A program made the position numbers and the translations under genes. Under the pieces are notes generated by a model. That model did no database searches. It was not told the DNA's origin and saw nothing but the letters and a program-made list of their open reading frames with translations. Positions 12,090-22,894 of a stretch of 64,000 nucleotides of DNA are shown piece after piece. Origin of the DNA: Limnanthes douglasii subsp. nivea (taxonomy: Eukaryota > Streptophyta > Magnoliopsida > Brassicales > Limnanthaceae). The stretch lies in assembly GCA_036936605.1 (NCBI GenBank), contig JAUPFV010000002.1, positions 321,114,893 to 321,178,892 on the forward strand, in the 5' to 3' direction. The stretch's first letter is position 1. Every line of letters begins with the position of its first letter.

Positions 12090-12477
12090 AAAAACTTACT
12101 ATTCGAATAAACTCTAATACTCAAATTACCTTTTGGTGGAGAGATCCAATACTCGAATTGCTTTCATGTGAGATTAGTTATTTGATAGTGGTTTTGAGAT
12201 TTTTGGTAGGAAATGTCTCTTTTGTTGGTTATGACAATATTTAGGTTGAGTGTTTTGGTGGGTATAATGTGGTAAGGTGGAGTGTTATTGGTGAAATACC
12301 AGATTTTATGGTTGTGACATTTGGGGTTTCGGAGGTATAAAATAATTTTGTTGGATAATATTTAGAGATTTATGTTTTATAACTAAATGGCTGTGATGGA
12401 TTAATATTTGCGACATATAATTGGTAGTAAATGAGTAATTATTTACTTTCAGATTTACTAAAATAATAATAATAAAA
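12090..12477. repeat. Family X repeat, copy 3, left part
   Basis: Matches 8600-8960 (for example GTCTCTTTTGTTGGTTATGA and GACATTTGGGGTTTC). It is cut at 12477 by the insertion of the 4.15-kb capture element and continues at 16629. Confidence 0.75.
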
Positions 12478-12971
12478 TGTTGGATATTTTAGTGTAATTG
12501 GATTGACTAGTCGACCAATGCAGTCGTAATATATTATCGAGCAAGTCGGAGAGTGTGGAGTACACGCTTGTAAGAATATATTATGATTAGTGGGTCCAAG
12601 GGGCGTCTCCTCGTTGTGGTTAAATTTATTTTAAATGATAAGGCTATTGTGAATATTCATGGAAATTTTGAATTTGGAAAATTAATTCAAATTTGAATTT
12701 GAATAATTTTGGCCGTTTTTATCATTTAAAATTATAGCCGTTATTGGACTTAAAACTGTTTTACAGTTTTTGAAATTTGGTTGAATAAATAAGTATGGTT
12801 CTGTTGAAGAAAACATAACAACAACAAAAATCCATTCTCGTTGTTCAAATGCATACGCTCTGATTTTATCCGGTTGAAAATTTTGGGGAACCACAAAAAT
12901 AATTTCAATCTGAAATTGTTAAAACAAGACTTCAGAGTTTATCCGGAAATCTCTAAACAAAATTCCCAACA
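12478..12971 (+). repeat. Capture element 5' LTR
   Basis: 494 bp, TGTTGGATATTTTAG to AATTCCCAACA, inserted in family X DNA. A candidate TATA motif (AATAAATAAG) lies near 12784. Confidence 0.93.
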
Positions 12972-13904
12972 AAAGATTGAAATTATATGTTCTTCTTTTA
13001 TTAAGAGATTTGTATGAAAATCTTGTTGTTCTATGCAAAGATTTTTATGAAGATTGAAATGAAGAGATTTTTTATCATCTTTAAGAGAATCCATAATCAA
13101 GTATCGCATTGGAACTATCGTATTATCATCTGTAAGTTTTTCTCCCTTGACTTTTACTGATGGATGAAAATGGTGATAATATTTGCATTGTTTTAAATTT
13201 TGTAAAGGATACACACTTTGGATTAATTGTTGCTTTTGTTGTTAGAAATGTGTATCCAGCGCTGAAAATGGTTGAATTGATTTTGTATACTAAGAAAGTA
13301 TGTTTTTGTGTTTAGTTTCATAATAAATGTTTTGAATTTTACAAACAGAAATGGATAAACGGATAAATTGTATTCCTTAAATAACCATGGCTATGGGTGA
13401 ATAAAAATATAATTGTAACTACACGACAATTATATTTTTAGGATATGTATTTTAAATCAAAATACGATATTAGGAATTGTTACTATAATATTATATTCTG
13501 TTTTTGAAAATTTAGAAGACGAAAAAACCTGCATTAAGGGATGATAACAATAAATTTGTTTTTTCTTAATCTATATATCAATTATTTAATTAATCGTGAT
13601 TATGATTAAAACTGCTCTAGCAGTTAAAGACGGTAGTTGTTAATTTTTGTTCGTATATGCAGTTATATGTATATTGAATTAATAACGGTGTTTGTGCGTG
13701 TTATCATCTCTGCGTGTGAAGGTTACATACAATAAATGTAAAATGGTTTTGCAAATGAATTATCAAAACTCAATATAATTGTTTTCATTGGGTGGTTGCT
13801 TTTCAATTACATAATATAATTGAAAAGTTAGTGCACAGTAAGTATATGAATATATACACATGTTAATGATTAATTAGTTGTATATAATATTACAATTTAT
13901 AAAT

Positions 13905-14415
13905 TTGCAACCGAGTCGGAATGGAGTTAGAGATCGAGTCAGTCTCGATGATACAGCAACTCTGCTTTACTCGTCGGGAACTACAGGACCGAGCAAATGA
14001 GTGGTCTCGTCGCACCGAAATCTAATCGCGGCAGTGGAGACCACAACGGTTCACCTTCGACGGCGGTCTAGTAGCTTTCGCCACCGGCCTCCTCTCTTGC
14101 GGATCCACTATTATGGTCTGAAGTTCGATTTGCACGAAATCTTATCGGCGATCGGGATGATTAACAGCGCCGATTAGATTAAAGCCAAATACAATCTGAG
14201 CTTGTTGGAGACGGTGTTGGCTGGTGGAGCTCCGCTGACCAAGGAGGTGATCGAAGGGTTTGCAGAGAAGTTCCCAGCAATGAAGATTTTGCAGAGATAC
14301 AGATTAACAGAATCGTGGTTTTGTCATTCAAGAAGAATCAGTCGTAGAGGATTCTCCCGATATGAATGATGGTATGCCGGACTCCGCAGATTGAAGCGGA
14401 AACTCAACTGAAAAT
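13905..14415 (+). pseudogene. Captured 4-coumarate:CoA ligase-like gene fragment
   Basis: Reading frame by frame gives successive motifs of plant 4CL/4CL-like acyl-CoA synthetases. They are the AMP-binding signature [16 protein letters not shown] at 13950-13997, then VVSSHRNLIAAVE, then FATGLLSCGSTIMV in another frame near 14070, then KFDLHEILSAIG, then [20 protein letters not shown] near 14195, a degraded GYGLTES site near 14300, and TPQIEA near 14385. The enzymes activate carboxylic acids such as hydroxycinnamates with ATP and CoA. Here several in-frame stops, frameshifts and short deletions remove function. The N-terminal third and the C-terminal domain are absent. G+C is clearly higher than in the surrounding DNA, as expected for host coding sequence. 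It lies in the same orientation as the element. Confidence 0.88.
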
Positions 14416-14723
14416 AAGTTTGCTCGCTGTGTATATTATTAATTAGTGCATTTCTAAAGGTTTATTGTGCGTTTGCCCTGTATCTGACTTTTTGAACTAC
14501 TGGGCATTTATTTGACTTATGATTATTAGGAGAGACAAGTACCATGCTTTCATTCTTTTAGTAGAAACTAAAGATGGATAAACAGATTTTATCAAGTAAG
14601 TGAAATAAATGAAACTTTTCACGTGTAATCATTAACAGTCTAATGAATGTCTGTATGATTTCGAACATTGCATGGTTTTTGAAGATTAGAGTATACACAT
14701 TTATCTGCAGCTTAATATATTAC

Positions 14724-14920
14724 GTAAATGAAAACGTTGTTTTGCGCATGTGTGATATATAATTTGACATGCAGATGTAAATTAAATTATTAATTGACAT
14801 GCAAAGAAAGTTTATAATAAATGTAAATGAAAACGTTGTTTTGCGCATGTGTGATATATAATTTGACATGCAGATGTAATTAAATTATTAATTGACATGC
14901 AAAGCAAGTTTATAATAAAT
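14724..14920. repeat. 99-bp tandem duplication
   Basis: Two head-to-tail copies (14724-14822 and 14823 to about 14920) containing CGTTGTTTTGCGCATGTGTG, differing by one indel and one substitution. The duplication is internal to the capture element. Confidence 0.9.
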
Positions 14921-15090
14921 AATGCAGTCGGAATCTGTGATTTATATATTACAAAATCATATGAATTTTGCGTGCTAGTTGGAATTTTGCCAACAATTGA
15001 TGTCGATTATTAATTGATTTACATGCGGTTCACATTATTTTATAATATAACAAGTTATTTGTAAAATAAAATTTACGGTACTGGTAAATT

Positions 15091-15630
15091 TTGATGTTAT
15101 TCATGATTTGTTTATACGTGGATGACATGTTGATTTGTGGTGTTGACCAAATCAAGTTGGATTTGTTGTTGGAAAGCTTAGTAGTATATTCGGATGCGAG
15201 TTATATTTTGATCATGGAAGTCCACTCCTTTATAAGTGGATGTGTATTTCTACTTGGAGGACTTGTTATCTCTTGGGCATCTAAGAAACAAAGTTGAATT
15301 ACTGATTCAACAATGAAATTCGAGTTTGTGGCATTAGCAACAACTAGTAAAGAAATTGAGTGGCTAAGAAATTTAATGTATGAAATTTTGTTGTGGTCCA
15401 AAAGATACCACCTAATTCTCTTACAAAGGTAAGGCTAGACACTTAGGTGTCAGATTATGATTCGGGAGTGGATCATGAATGATGTTATTGCAGTAGAGTT
15501 TGTGAGAACTCGATATGATTTAGCCGATAATTTAACCAAAGGGTTAAGTAGAGATTTTGTGCACAAATCGGCTATTGGGATGGGATTACAAGTCCATTTT
15601 GAATCTCTCATGTTAAGATACCCAATTCCC
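15091..15630 (+). pseudogene. Collapsed copia RT-RNase H remnant
   Basis: A 68-codon frame starts with the RT active-site block (LYVDDMLICG). After a deletion it continues directly into the RNase H region (VYSDASY, then LVISWASKKQ at 15270-15295). The following DNA, interrupted by stops, still reads ALATTSKEIEWLRN and then RYDLADNLTKGLSRDFV, the copia C-terminus. It shows that the capture element derives from a copia element and has lost most of pol. Confidence 0.85.
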
Positions 15631-16124
15631 ATCTAATATGACATTAGGTGCTGAATTCAATGTGGAAAGCTTAACATCTAGAGATTGGAACACATTAGTA
15701 GTATTATCCCAAAGTATGTGTTCAGACATGCAAGTTGTGGAGGTTGAAGTTTATCTTCTTAATAGCTCTTTTGAAAAATTGCATATGCATGTGCAAGAGT
15801 AAAAGATCTACCTATTTAAGCATGAAGTTTAGCCCCTTCAAGAAGCTATGACTTGGCTTTGATATGCTTAAGAAGGATAAGGACACAAGGCTAGTAAAAG
15901 ATAGTGTCAAGTAAGAACATTTGAGAATGTAAATTTATGTGTATATTATCTTCGAGTATTCATTATGAATAGTCAAGGTTCAATCCTTAGTGATACCTTG
16001 ATATTCGAATATTTGGAATGTGTAATATACTAATATTAAATTCAATCGTTACGATATTTCATTTATGCATAAATTTGTTATTTGTTGTGAGTTTATTTTA
16101 GTTAATCATGAATTGCACTAAAAT

Positions 16125-16134
16125 GAGGGAAGAT
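16125..16134 (+). other. Capture element polypurine tract
   Basis: GAGGGAAGAT lies immediately before the right LTR, the usual plus-strand priming site. Confidence 0.75.
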
Positions 16135-16628
16135 TGTTGGATATTTTAGTGTAATTGGATTGACTAGTCGACTAATGCAGTCGTAATATATTATCGAGCA
16201 AGTCGGAGAGTGTGGAGTACACGCTTGTAAGAATATATTATGATTAGTGGGTCCAAGGGGCGTCTCCTCGTTGTGGTTAAATTTATTTTAAATGATAAGG
16301 CTATTGTGAATATTCATGGAAATTTTGAATTTGGAAAATCAATTCAAATTTGAATTTGAATAATTTTGGCCGTTTTTATCATTTAAAATTATAGCCGTTA
16401 TTGGACTTAAAACTGTTTTACAGTTTTTGAAATTTGGTTGAATAAATAAGTATGGTTCTGTTGAAGAAAACATAACAACAACAAAAATCCATTCTCGTTG
16501 TTCAAATGCATACGCTCTGATTTTATCCGGTTGAAAATTTTGGAGAACCACCAAAATAATTTCAATCTGAAATTGTTAAAACAAGACTTCAGAGTTTATC
16601 CGGAAATCTCTAAACAAAATTCCCAACA
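16135..16628 (+). repeat. Capture element 3' LTR
   Basis: 494 bp, the same length as the 5' LTR, with about four substitutions. It is followed by the TSD copy TAAAA. Confidence 0.93.
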
Positions 16629-17036
16629 TAAAATCTAATCTTTACAACTCCTACTTAGTTGTTATCCCATAGTATTTTCTTTTGCAACTAAGTGTTATAT
16701 AATTGTTATTACGTAGTGTAATAAATTTGTTTTATAACTAAATGTTATATCGTTACAACTTTATGGTAATTTGTGACCCAATTTTAATTTAACGGATAAA
16801 AGATTGTCATGTTTCAAATTAGTTATACATTTGTCACTAATCACAACATAATTTCCACCAAAGGTTCTAGCTGGTTGTAAAATTATATTTCTCCAATAGT
16901 TTTAGCACATGGTAAGCAATCAGATTGTAATATACTATATGAGGAAGTATAATCTACCAAATTTATGACCATGGTTTGAAGTGAACAAAATTCATAAACT
17001 GTTAGGGATTATAATTGAAAATACTAATGTCTTCCT
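16629..17036. repeat. Family X repeat, copy 3, right part
   Basis: Continues copy 3 after the capture element. It matches 8960-9200 and then 9201-9355 (TATATTTCTCCAATAGTTTT, GGGATTATAATTGAAAATAC). It ends abruptly at about 17036, where copia element A begins without a 5' LTR. Confidence 0.75.
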
Positions 17037-18110
17037 ATGTTAACCAAAACAACCTACACAACATGGTCTCTCAAAATGAAAGTATTTATGCAGGCTCATG
17101 TTGTGTGGATAGCCATAGAACCTAAAGATCCTAATACCGTTGTAGAAGAAAGAACTGACAAGTTTGCTTTGGCTGCGATCTACCAAAGTATCACTGAAGA
17201 TGTCTTGTTGTCCTTGGCAAAGAAAAAAAATACTAAGGAAGCATGCGAAGCAATAAATACATTTTTTCAAGGTGCTAAGGCTACAAAGGCTAGGGCTCAC
17301 ACGTTAAAGAGAGATTTTGAAACACTAAGTATGAAGGAAATAAAGTCACTCGATGATTTTTATATGAAATTGAACAGCTTGGTCACATATATTCGAGGTT
17401 TAGGAGAGAATGTGGTTGAAACTTATGTTGTTAAAAAGTTGCTGAGAGCAGTTCCTTTAAGGTTCCTGCAAATTGTTTCAGCTATTGAGCAATTTGGGAA
17501 TTTAGAAATGATATATGTCGAGGAGGTGATTGGTTCTCTTAACGTTCATGAAGAGAGAACACGGGGACAAGTCGAGTGCAACAATGGAAATTTGTTGTTG
17601 ACAGAAGATGAATGGAGAAAGAGGGAAATCACGGAGGGCCAACACCTACTAACTAGGGAGGAGTGGTTACAGAGGATAGGCAAAGATGAAACTCGTGGCA
17701 CTGGGGATAGCCGTGGCAAACCTATGAATCATGGGATTAGTGATAGAATAAAATTGAGGTGTTTCAATTATGATACTATTTGGCATTATGGTTCAGAGTG
17801 TCGTAAGCCACGACGAGGAAAAGAAAAGGAGCAAGAATCCGAGGTGAATCTTGTTCAGGTTGATGACTATGAGCCTACACTACTGATGGCTAAGAGCAGA
17901 GATAAAAAAAGAAACCTGGTTCTTTTAACGAAGAGAAAGTAATATCAGCGGGAAAAGATCATGGATACAAAGGAGACACAAATGTCTGGTACTTGGATAA
18001 TGGAGCTAGTAAGCATATGACTGGTCAACGTTCAAGGTTTAAATACTTGGATGAAAATGTGCAGGGGCAAGTCCGGTTTGGAGACGGTTCAACGGTGTTC
18101 ATCAAAGGGA
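17037..18110 (+). pseudogene. Element A gag and start of protease
   Basis: An open frame of 301 codons (17037-17942) encodes a copia gag without its N-terminus. It begins at TYTTWSLKMKVF, where the related element B has about 30 more residues. The ATG at 17037 lies on the junction with family X DNA and is probably accidental. The zinc knuckle near 17760 reads CFNYDTIWHYGSEC, with the second cysteine changed to tyrosine, so RNA binding should be lost. A second frame after 17942 gives the protease block VWYLDNGASKHMTG at about 17979. The frame breaks at the B insertion at 18110. Confidence 0.85.
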
Positions 18111-18421
18111 TGTTGGTGATATAATCTCAAACATGTGTGTTTTATTTTATTTCAAGTGTTAACGTCTAGTTTGATTTGGTCACGGTCAGTTAGTAGAGTT
18201 TGTAGGAAGGTGGAATAAACAAGTAAGTGGGTGAGTGGTTTTAGGAAACTGTTAGTTAATGTCCTATGTTTTAGGATCTGATTTGGAAGTCTTTCTATTT
18301 AATGTAATTGTCTTGTTTTATCAGTTAATAGGAATTACCTTCGAAGGTTTGTTCAAACCAGTACTGTCCTCGTTCTGTAGTCAATCTGTTGCTTAATATA
18401 TACACATATCTGTAAACTACA
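18111..18421 (+). repeat. Element B 5' LTR
   Basis: 311 bp, TGTTGGTGATATAATC to GTAAACTACA. It differs from the 3' LTR at base 7 and at two sites near its end. Confidence 0.95.
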
Positions 18422-18423
18422 CT

Positions 18424-18435
18424 TGGTATCAGAGC
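18424..18435 (+). other. Element B primer-binding site
   Basis: TGGTATCAGAGC, complementary to the 3' end of initiator-Met tRNA, two bases downstream of the 5' LTR. Confidence 0.95.
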
Positions 18436-18467
18436 GAGAAGATCTTGGTGAAAGAAGGCAGACGAAC

Positions 18468-21400
18468 ATGGAGGCTAACAAGTTAAAGAGCGGGTCGTTG
18501 GGTTTCAGTTATCCGACGCTTGATCGAAGTAACTATACAGCGTGGGCACTCAAGATGACAGTGTTTATTAAAGCACAAGGGGTGTGGAACGCCATAGAAC
18601 CGAAGGACCCGAAGGTTGCAGTCGACGACAAGACTGACAAAGTTGCGTTAGCCATGATTTATCAGGGAATCCCTGAGGAGATCTTACTGTCAATTGCAGA
18701 CAAAGAGACGACGAAAGAAGCTTGGGAAGCAATAAAGACTCTCTGCCAGGGAGCAGATCAAGTGAAGAAGGCGAGAATACAGACTTTGAAATCTGAATTT
18801 GAAGCCATGACTATGAAGGAAGACGAGACAATTGATGACTTTCATATTAAGATGAACGGAGTTGTGTCAAACATCAGGGCACTCGGCGAAAAAATGGAGG
18901 AATCCTACACAGTCAAGAAGTTTTTGAGAGCAGTCCCTCCCAAGTTCCTACAGATTACGTCCACCATGGAGCAGTTTGGAGATATTGACACGATGACAAT
19001 GGAAGAAGCTGTGGGATCTTTGAAGGCTCATGAGGAACGTACAAAGGGAAGAGTTGAGACGAAGGAGAACTGGCTACTGCTGACTGAAGAAGAGTGGATG
19101 AAACGGGAAAAGACCGAAGGAAAGCTACTACTGTCACGAGAGGAATGGCTTAAGCGATCTAATAAAGAAGGATCAGGTTCCTCTAATTCCAGAAACAGAA
19201 CAGGGTGTATCGACAAAAGCACCGTGAAATGCTACAACTGCAACATTTACGGCCATTTTGCCTCTGAGTGTCGAAGACCCAAGAAAAATAGAGAATTCAG
19301 GCAAGAGGCACACATGCCTCAGATAGACGACAACGAACCAGCATTATTGTTAGCTAAATGTGTCAAAGAAGAAGGAGTGGTGATGCTTACAGCTGAGAAC
19401 AAGGCTATACACACAACCATGTCAAGAGGTGACAAGAAAGCTACGAACTTGTGGTACCTAGACAACGGCGCGAGCAACCACATGACGGGCTTTCGAGATA
19501 AATTCACTGAACTAGACGAGACAACCACTGGAGTAGTGCACTTTGGAGATGGGTCAACTGTCAAAATCGAAGGGAAGGGAACTGTGAAAATGATATGCAA
19601 AAATGGAGAAGAAAGGCTACTGTCTGACGTGTACTACATACCTAGTTTATGCAGCAACATTATAAGCTTGGGACAAATGTCTGAAGGTGGAAACAGGGTA
19701 GTAATGACAGGGGATTATCTGTGGATCTATGATGAAAACGAACGACTCCTGATGAAAGTGAAGCGCTCAGCAAACCGGTTGTACAAGATCCTCATTGAAA
19801 CAGAGATAAAAACGTGCTTGCTGACGCTGACAAACACCGAGGTAATATCCAAAATGTGGCATGTACGTCTTGGACACTTAAATTATCAAGCACTGCACAT
19901 AATGTCAAATGAGCAAATGGTCACTAGAATGCCCAAGATAAGTCAACAAGGAAATGTATGCGATGGTTGTTTGATGTCAAAACAGGCGAGAAAGAGAATT
20001 CCAAATAAGGCGAACTATGAAGCAAAAAAAATACTTGAACTGATCCATGGTGATTTGTGTGGCCCTATTACCCCAGCGACAGCATCCGGCTACAGGTTTT
20101 TCTTTCTTTTGGTAGATGACTTCAGTCGATATATGTGGGTCTATTTTTTGAAAACCAAAGATGAAGCATTGACAGCCTTCAAGACTTTTCGAGCACAAGT
20201 TGAAAAGGGAACCGAGAAAAGGATTAAGGTGTTCAGGACGGACAGGGGGGATGAGTTCACATCGAATGCGTTCAAGGAATATTGTGAAGGTGCTGGGATA
20301 GAACGACACTTTACAACCCCTTACACCCCTCAACAGAACGGGGTTGTGGAACGTCGCAACAGAACGGTGGTGGAAATGGCTAGAAGTTGTATGCAGGAAG
20401 TGAACCTACCAAAGAAGATGTGGGGAGAGGCAGTTCGAAATTCAGTCTATATTCTGAACAGAGTTCCCACGAGAGCTTTGTCAAAGTTGACACCATATGA
20501 AGCAAGGTACGAACGCAAACCAAACGTGAGTTACATTCGTGTTTTTGGTTGCTTGGCATACATGAAAACAACAGGTACGCACATTCAAAAACTGGAGGAT
20601 CGCAGCAAAAGGGTCATAAACCTTGGAAAAGAACCCGGTACGAAAGGGTACCGTCTATATGATCCTGTAACTGATCGAGTGCATGTGAGTCGTGATGTAA
20701 CGTTTAATGAGTCCGAATCTTGGTCTTGGAATAAGGCAGACGTGGAAAGGGAACAATTTACAGTACACTTTACAGAAGACACTGTAAGTGATTCACAGTT
20801 TCAAGCAACCGAGGAGAATGTTTTCCAAGAAAATGATCCAGTCACTCCTTCTCACCAAACAACTGGTGACATAGTTACTCCTGCTCGCCAAACAACCGGA
20901 GATCACCTAAATCCTGATAACTACGACGACAGTACTGAACCCAGAAGAAGCAGGTTGATCAGAGACATATATGAGGAAACAGAAGAAATGGAAGTCAGAG
21001 ATGAGTTGTGTTTAATGGGGGTCGACGAAGCAGGAAATTATAAGCAAGCTATCAAGGATGACAACTGGAAGTGGGCAATGGAACAGGAGATGCAATCCAT
21101 CGAGGAGAATGAGACTTGGGAGCTAACCAAATTACCACCAGGACAGAAAATTATCGGCTTGAAGTGGGTCTACAAGCTAAAGAAGGATGCTGATGGGAGA
21201 GTTATTAAACACAAGGCACGACTTGTGGCTAAGGGATACACTCAAGAACAAGGCGTGGATTACGACAAAGTATATGCTCCAGTCACTCGACTCGAGACGG
21301 TGAGACTATTGTTAGCCTTATCAGCCAAGAACAATTGGGAGGTGCATCATCTCGATGTGAAGACAGCTTTTTTGAACGGGGACATTAAAGAAGATGTATA

Positions 21401-22568
21401 CGTATGTCAGCCAGAGGGTTTTGAAAAGGCAGACAAAACACAGTTTGTGTACAAGTTAAAGAAGGATCTCTACGGACTTCGTCAAGCTCCCCGTGCATGG
21501 TACACCAAGTTAAACTCTTATCTTGAAAAAATTGGATTCACTCGATGTCCTTACGAGCCCGCAGTCTACACAAGGAAGGAGGATGATGAAATACTTATTA
21601 TAGCAGTTTACGTAGATGATCTACTAGTCACTGGCTCAAGTGCAGATGGCATCGACAGGTTCAAGGCTGAAATGAGTAACAAATTTCAAATGAGTAATTT
21701 GGGAAAGCTCAGCTATTATTTGGGTATTGAAGTAAAGCAGAGTGAGGGTCATATCGTGCTAAAACAATCTGGATATGCTCGAAAAATCCTCGAGAAAGCT
21801 GGCATGTTGGAGTGTAATTCCACAACCTATCCCATGGATCCAAAGATGCAGATTACAAGTGATGAACATGGCGAAGCTATAGATGCAACCGCGTTCAAAA
21901 GTATGGTGGGTGGCCTGCGTTATCTGGTGCACACAAGGCCGGACATTGCCTACAGTGTGGGAATCGTTAGTCGCTATATGGAAAGGCCAACGAAGCTCCA
22001 CTTAGAGGCAGTGAAGCGAATAATGAGATATGTGAAGGGGACTATGCATTTTGGGTTAGTTTACTCTGAAGACAGTAAAAATAATGTCCTGAATGGCTTT
22101 TCTGATAGTGACTTGGCTGGTCATTTAGATGATCGACGGAGTACAAGTGGGATGGTGTTCTACTTGAATGACAGTGTAATAACCTGGGTGTCACAAAAGT
22201 AACGCTGCGTAGCACTGTCTTCGTGCGAAGCAGAATTTATGGCTGCTACTGCAGCAGCTTGTCAAGCTGTGTGGCTTCGAAACGTTCTGAGTCAAATCAC
22301 TTCAGAGCTCGTTGGTCCAGTGGTTTTGTGTATCGATAACAGGTCAACCATAGACTTGGCAAAGAACCCAGTCTTTCATGGAAGGAGCAAGCACATAGAC
22401 GTACGTTATCATTTCATTAGAGAGTGCGTGGAACGAGGAGAAGTGATCTTGAAACATGTCATCAGCAGCGAGCAACGTGCAGACATAATGACGAAGGCTT
22501 TGGTCAAGAACAAGTTTGAAGACATGAGAAAGCTCTTGGGAGTTAAAAGCTTGAATGGACATGTTTGA
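18468..22568 (+). pseudogene. Element B gag-pol polyprotein, one in-frame stop
   Basis: From the ATG at 18468 one frame runs about 1,366 codons to 22568, interrupted only by TAA at 22200 (codon 1245). The frame is open further upstream through the primer site, but this ATG follows the leader and begins a typical copia gag. The zinc knuckle CYNCNIYGHFASEC is at residues 255-268. The protease site LDNGAS has its Asp at 332. An HHCC region precedes the integrase, whose D, D, E are at 529, 592 and 628. The RT YVDD is at 1048-1051. RNase H starts before the stop and continues after it to FEDMRKLLGV. The stop replaces a codon that is CAA in the matching stretch of element A (WVSQKQRC), so it looks like a single C-to-T change. 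Function up to RT appears intact. Confidence 0.93.
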
Positions 22569-22572
22569 GATT

Positions 22573-22583
22573 AAAGGGGGGAT
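22573..22583 (+). other. Element B polypurine tract
   Basis: AAAGGGGGGAT immediately upstream of the 3' LTR. Confidence 0.92.
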
Positions 22584-22894
22584 TGTTGGAGATATAATCT
22601 CAAACATGTGTGTTTTATTTTATTTCAAGTGTTAACGTCTAGTTTGATTTGGTCACGGTCAGTTAGTAGAGTTTGTAGGAAGGTGGAATAAACAAGTAAG
22701 TGGGTGAGTGGTTTTAGGAAACTGTTAGTTAATGTCCTATGTTTTAGGATCTGATTTGGAAGTCTTTCTATTTAATGTAATTGTCTTGTTTTATCAGTTA
22801 ATAGGAATTACCTTCAAAGGTTTGTTCAAACCAGTACTGTCCTCGTTCTGTAGTCAATCTGTTGCTTAATATATACACATATATGTAAACTACA
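22584..22894 (+). repeat. Element B 3' LTR
   Basis: 311 bp, the same length as the 5' LTR. It is followed by the TSD copy AGGGA and the resumed sequence of element A. Confidence 0.95.

Larger units (their letters stand above)
12478..16628 (+). mobile_element. Non-autonomous copia-type LTR element carrying a 4CL-like gene fragment
   Basis: A 4,151-bp element with two 494-bp LTRs (TGTTGG...CCCAACA) and an exact 5-bp TSD, TAAAA, at 12473-12477 and 16629-16633. The LTRs differ at about four positions by eye, so insertion was recent. A purine tract (GAGGGAAGAT) abuts the right LTR and sets plus orientation. No clear Met-tRNA primer site follows the left LTR. The internal region lacks gag, protease and integrase. 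It holds a captured piece of a 4CL-like gene (13905-14415), a tandem duplication and a collapsed copia RT-RNase H remnant (15091-15630). The element therefore depends on proteins supplied by relatives. Confidence 0.93.
18111..22894 (+). mobile_element. Copia element B, near-intact and young
   Basis: A 4,784-bp Ty1/copia element with two 311-bp LTRs, a Met-tRNA primer site three bases after the left LTR and an AAAGGGGGGAT polypurine tract before the right LTR. The TSD is an exact AGGGA at 18106-18110 and 22895-22899. The LTRs differ at only three positions by eye (about 99% identity). It inserted into the protease region of element A. A single frame covers the whole gag-pol, with one stop codon. 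Of all elements in the window this is the closest to autonomous. Confidence 0.96.

Noticed and set aside
13905..14415. 4CL-like sequence as a native host pseudogene into which a retrotransposon inserted
   Set aside because: It lies wholly inside a pair of near-identical LTRs with a matching TSD in family X DNA, so it was carried in by the element.
18955..22607. Numerous minus-strand frames opposite element B (for example 19977-20333, 118 codons)
   Set aside because: They are shadows of the gag-pol coding strand and show no domain of their own.
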